This document shows, piece after piece, positions 61,389-64,000 of a stretch of DNA of 64,000 nucleotides. The stretch comes from Phytomonas francai. Lineage: Eukaryota > Euglenozoa > Kinetoplastea > Trypanosomatida > Trypanosomatidae. The notes beneath the pieces were generated by a model. The model saw only the letters and a program-made list of their open reading frames with translations, did not search any database and was not told the origin of the DNA. Each line of letters begins with the position of its first letter. Position 1 is the stretch's first letter. Position numbers and translations under genes: made by a program. The DNA is taken from NCBI GenBank assembly GCA_001766655.1, contig MJCC01000013.1, positions 252,896 through 316,895 of the forward strand, given 5' to 3'.

Positions 61389-62138
61389 ATGTCGAAGGAG
61401 CCATGCGATAACAGCGAGTACAGCAAGCGTGATTACTGGGACCGGAGGTACACCAATGAGGACGAATACGACTGGTTGGCGACAATTTATCCATCCTGTG
61501 TTCAGGCCGTGTTTGACGCTGTAGAAAAAGTTTATGAAGAACAACATCGACTTCATGCGTATGGAATGAATGAGACACACGTAATTAAAGTTCTTCACCT
61601 CGGTATTGGCAACTCGAATATGTGCGTCGATCTGTACAACCACTACGCGAGAGGGTATCCAGACACCGAGGCTGTTCCTTACCAACTGGTGCAGGTTGCC
61701 GTGGATTACTCTGAAATAGTCTTAGAGAAGATGCGGTTGAAGCACGCCAAACTTCCGAATACGCACTGGTTAATGGCTGATGTGCGCGATCTAGCCGAGG
61801 TGAGGCGTCTCTATGGCCCATCCTTCGACCTTGTCGTCGATAAATGCACGATGGATGCGCTTCAAACGGACAAAAACAATCCAAGGATGGACGAAGACAT
61901 CTATCAAATGCTTCGCGAGGTAAGCTTATGCTTTGCAGATCCGCATCAAACAAACCCTTCGAGGTATGGGCAGTTCATCCAAATAACCTGGGAAATTCCT
62001 TATCTCCGGTTGTATTACACGCTAGCAAAGGAATTAGACACTAAGTTTGCTTGGGAAGCCAACGCAAGCTACCGATTCCTGGGGGATAGCGACTTATATC
62101 GTCTGTATGTTTATGAAGTTCAGCCGAAAGCTGTGTAA
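61389..62138 (+). CDS. Class I methyltransferase, EEF1AKMT4/METTL13-like
   Basis: 249 residues forming one seven-beta-strand methyltransferase domain. The N-terminal YSKRDYWDRRY...YDWL signature is typical of the EEF1AKMT4/METTL13 N-domain family, which methylates lysines of elongation factor 1A. Motif I is LHLGIGNS (69-76), followed by an acidic residue at the end of strand 2 (VAVDYSEIV, D106). Motif IV region FDLVVDKCTMDAL (147-158) matches the family's D-x-V-x-x-K-x-T-x-D-A-L pattern. Substrate assignment to eEF1A is inferred from the family only. The start is an ATG a few bases after TTATTC; no presequence is seen. Confidence 0.88.
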   Translation: MSKEPCDNSEYSKRDYWDRRYTNEDEYDWLATIYPSCVQAVFDAVEKVYEEQHRLHAYGMNETHVIKVLHLGIGNSNMCVDLYNHYARGYPDTEAVPYQLVQVAVDYSEIVLEKMRLKHAKLPNTHWLMADVRDLAEVRRLYGPSFDLVVDKCTMDALQTDKNNPRMDEDIYQMLREVSLCFADPHQTNPSRYGQFIQITWEIPYLRLYYTLAKELDTKFAWEANASYRFLGDSDLYRLYVYEVQPKAV

Positions 62139-62461
62139 TTCGTACACAAAAAGGCGCTCTATAGGGTTAGCACCCTATTGATTTGGTTTGACTTCCCTTT
62201 TAACCACACAAGATTATGGTTACCAAGAATGATAACTTGGATTAAAAATAATTTTTCAGTACTTGTCTCACCATTGGGAAGAGGAAACACGAATACATGA
62301 GGGAAAAACGGCATTCGTCAAGCTCAACTATACCGCGTAGGACTGTTCGCTTGCCCCTTTCTTGTTTACCCCTTCACACGCCGCTTCTCTACTTGAAATA
62401 TCTTTTACGAACCTCGTCTCATTGGAAAATAATAATAATAATAACAATAATACCTATCTAG
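62139..62461. other. Intergenic
   Basis: Spacer of 323 bases with an (AAT)4-type repeat near 62,430-62,445. Nothing else seen. Confidence 0.6.
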
Positions 62462-63118
62462 ATGAGGGATAGCGTAAACAAAAAAAAAATAGATACCCTT
62501 TTCATGCACCGATACCCCATTTTCCCCACGCGTGCAATCAAAGAAGGGTGGTTGCTTTCATGGAAAGCCCCCCCCTGGCGAGGCCACGGCCTATTGCTTT
62601 CGCAGACGCAGCGGCGGCACCTGCATCGCCATCCCCCCTGTGCAGGTCCGGGGCAAACTCCCCTCAACGCATCGGTGGCCCTCCGCCCGAAATCAGACCC
62701 TCAGCCTAAGTCCTTGCGAATACCTGGTGAAAAAAAAAGTTCTCGCCCTCCCCCTACAGGGATGGGGATGGAAAAGGGCAATAAAGGGGAGAAGTGGGGC
62801 CCTGGGGCGCCCCACGAGGAGGGCTACCGAGCCCTGCTATTGGACCTCATGCTTTACCGTCGAGAGACGCTTCTGCCGGTGCTTCGTGGGTTTAAAAAGG
62901 AACGACGTCTGCTGGAAAAGCGCCTCGTCCAGTTAGACCGCAAGGTGAAGGAACTATGTGAGGTACGAGAGAGCATCAAGACAATGATTCTTAAATATGA
63001 GGACACGCAACGGAAAAACTTGCAAGGGCTATTAGAGCCACCACAAGGAGCACTTCCTAGGACTTCTAGTCAAGTCGAAAAGGAGAAAATATCGGATATT
63101 GAAACAATTGAATTCTAA
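62462..63118 (+). CDS. Unrecognised coiled-coil protein
   Basis: 218 residues if the first ATG is used, which directly follows a CTAG. A second ATG at codon 101 (62762) follows a strong pyrimidine tract ending in CCTACAG by two bases and would give 118 residues. The first 100 residues are low in complexity (His, Pro, Arg) and less protein-like, whereas residues 115-218 contain a clear coiled coil (RRLLEKRLVQLDRKVKEL). The short form may therefore be the true product. No family recognised. Confidence 0.6.
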   Translation: MRDSVNKKKIDTLFMHRYPIFPTRAIKEGWLLSWKAPPWRGHGLLLSQTQRRHLHRHPPCAGPGQTPLNASVALRPKSDPQPKSLRIPGEKKSSRPPPTGMGMEKGNKGEKWGPGAPHEEGYRALLLDLMLYRRETLLPVLRGFKKERRLLEKRLVQLDRKVKELCEVRESIKTMILKYEDTQRKNLQGLLEPPQGALPRTSSQVEKEKISDIETIEF

Positions 63119-63861
63119 ACAGAAACTGTATGGCTACACCTCTGCCTTCGTTTCGAAGGGCAAGATAGTGCAAGGAATGGTATTATGTGGCGTTTATGCC
63201 TAGACCTACTTTGTCTAGTTTCTACCCATTTTCCATTTTTCGTGATATATCATGAAGCGAAAGATAAAAATTTTCCGTGATATTGTCTTCTGATGCCCTT
63301 TGAGACAACTGCTAGACTGCGTGAGTGGCGTAGACCTGATAGCAACGCAGCAACACGTAAAGTGCATCCGAGGCGCATCCAGAGTCTTAGGGCACACCCC
63401 AAAATATCATGGCTTAGAAAGCAAAGCATGTCCATTGTATGCACTGTTTCGAGAAAGGAAAAAAGGATATCGCTAGTCTTCCGCATGCATAGGTAGAAGG
63501 AAATGCCTTATAATGTAGATTATGTTGGGTTTCTTTCAAAGTGGATACTGCGGTATATAAGATATCAAGTTGGTATTTTTTTTTTGTCTTGGCCTCGTGT
63601 ATGTGTGTGGATGTTGCATTATTGTGAAAAATAGATCAAAACAGGTATAGTGTCTTCCCACTTTATGATGATTTACTTAAGGCTGGGCCTTCCTTACACT
63701 CTCTCTTCCTCTCACTTTTCCATAAACCCCTCCATATTCAAGACCACTTCTTACTCTTTTAACCTATATTGCTTTAACCTATTCTACTTTTTAAGTGGTT
63801 TTTTGTGCAGGACTCTTGGTTTGTGCCCTGATACTGTACACTTTCGTTCCAGACGCATCGG
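63119..63861. other. Intergenic
   Basis: AT-rich spacer. A long pyrimidine-rich stretch at about 63,690-63,810 ends in TTTTTTGTGCAG and is a strong acceptor for the gene that starts at 63,862. Confidence 0.6.
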
Positions 63862-64000
63862 ATGGAAAAAAAAAGGAGGGGGCCTTTCTTCCTCTTCAGA
63901 AATATGCGGTATCAGTCATTGTCCTTAGCTTTCCGTTTATCGCTCATTTCCTGCCTCTTGACTTACTTGGGTGCGCTACCACTTCAGGTTGAGGGAATTT
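63862..64000 (+). CDS. Probable secreted or membrane protein, C-terminus beyond the right edge
   Basis: An ATG 51 bases after a strong acceptor opens a frame that is still open at base 64,000 (46 codons seen). The first residues are basic (MEKKRRG). A second Met at codon 15 begins a textbook signal-peptide shape: MRYQSLSLAFRLSLISCLL, then a small-residue region. Either a cleaved signal or a signal anchor is possible. The overlapping frame encoding two hydrophobic stretches has no ATG. Family unknown because only the N-terminus is in the window. Confidence 0.45.
   Translation, partial: MEKKRRGPFFLFRNMRYQSLSLAFRLSLISCLLTYLGALPLQVEGI

Noticed and set aside
63580..63992. A cis-spliced gene joining sequence before 63,630 to the hydrophobic frame after 63,810
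   Set aside because: The tested donor (CAG/GTATAG) leaves an in-frame stop just before the junction; a simple spliced-leader site followed by ATG 63,862 explains the region better.
1..64000. tRNA, rRNA, CRISPR array, bacterial operon or ribosome-binding-site features
   Set aside because: I looked for tRNA-type arms and regular repeats by eye and saw none; the gene layout is kinetoplastid, so bacterial signals are not expected. A tRNA or snoRNA scan would be decisive and could not be run.

Overview
The window looks like a piece of a kinetoplastid (trypanosomatid-type) nuclear chromosome. Every recognisable gene is a single uninterrupted exon. Genes 1-23 lie head to tail on the minus strand (44.6 kb down to 1), and the rest lie head to tail on the plus strand (46.6 kb to 64 kb). 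The two arrays diverge from a 2-kb gene-free strand-switch region at 44,608-46,621. Many start codons sit a few to some 150 bases downstream of a pyrimidine-rich tract ending in AG, as expected for spliced-leader trans-splicing. Lineage-specific marks agree: a separate topoisomerase IB small subunit with its SKxxY motif (60,242) exists as its own gene only in kinetoplastids, and the glyoxalase II carries the C-terminal Tyr-x-x-Cys pair of trypanothione-using enzymes. I cannot name the species.

Minus-strand unit, in order of transcription: eIF2B alpha, a PITH-domain protein, proteasome beta1, mitochondrial ribosomal protein mS29/DAP3, a small unknown protein, a degenerate PPP-type phosphatase, an isochorismatase-fold hydrolase, a charged helical protein, a tail-anchored microprotein, an unknown protein, a PPR-like helical-repeat protein, a Plus3-RING protein, a disrupted gene, a 1182-residue coiled-coil protein, an APH-1-like (gamma-secretase) membrane protein, a leucine-rich-repeat protein, a PHD-finger protein, a large unknown protein, a ubiquitin-specific protease, a poorly supported GC-rich ORF, proteasome ATPase Rpt3, glyoxalase II, and a 536-codon ORF that runs off the left edge.

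Plus-strand unit: an RRM protein, a SERCA-type calcium ATPase, a phosphodiesterase-fold protein with lost metal ligands, a small membrane protein, a rhodanese-like protein without its cysteine, a GC-rich relic, a helical protein, topoisomerase IB small subunit, an eEF1A-lysine-methyltransferase-like enzyme, a coiled-coil protein, and a signal-peptide-like ORF running off the right edge.

Two themes stand out. First, three genes keep an enzyme fold but have lost catalytic residues (PPP phosphatase, cyclic-nucleotide phosphodiesterase, rhodanese). Second, base composition is strongly mosaic: several ORFs switch abruptly from moderate to very high GC at third positions inside one reading frame, while the gaps are AT-rich. 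Four ubiquitin-proteasome components (Rpt3, beta1, PITH protein, USP) share one transcription unit, but kinetoplastid units are not operons by function, so this may be chance. I found no clear evidence of an entirely new multi-gene system. The APH-1-like protein, the pseudoenzymes and the broken gene at 28 kb are the best leads.
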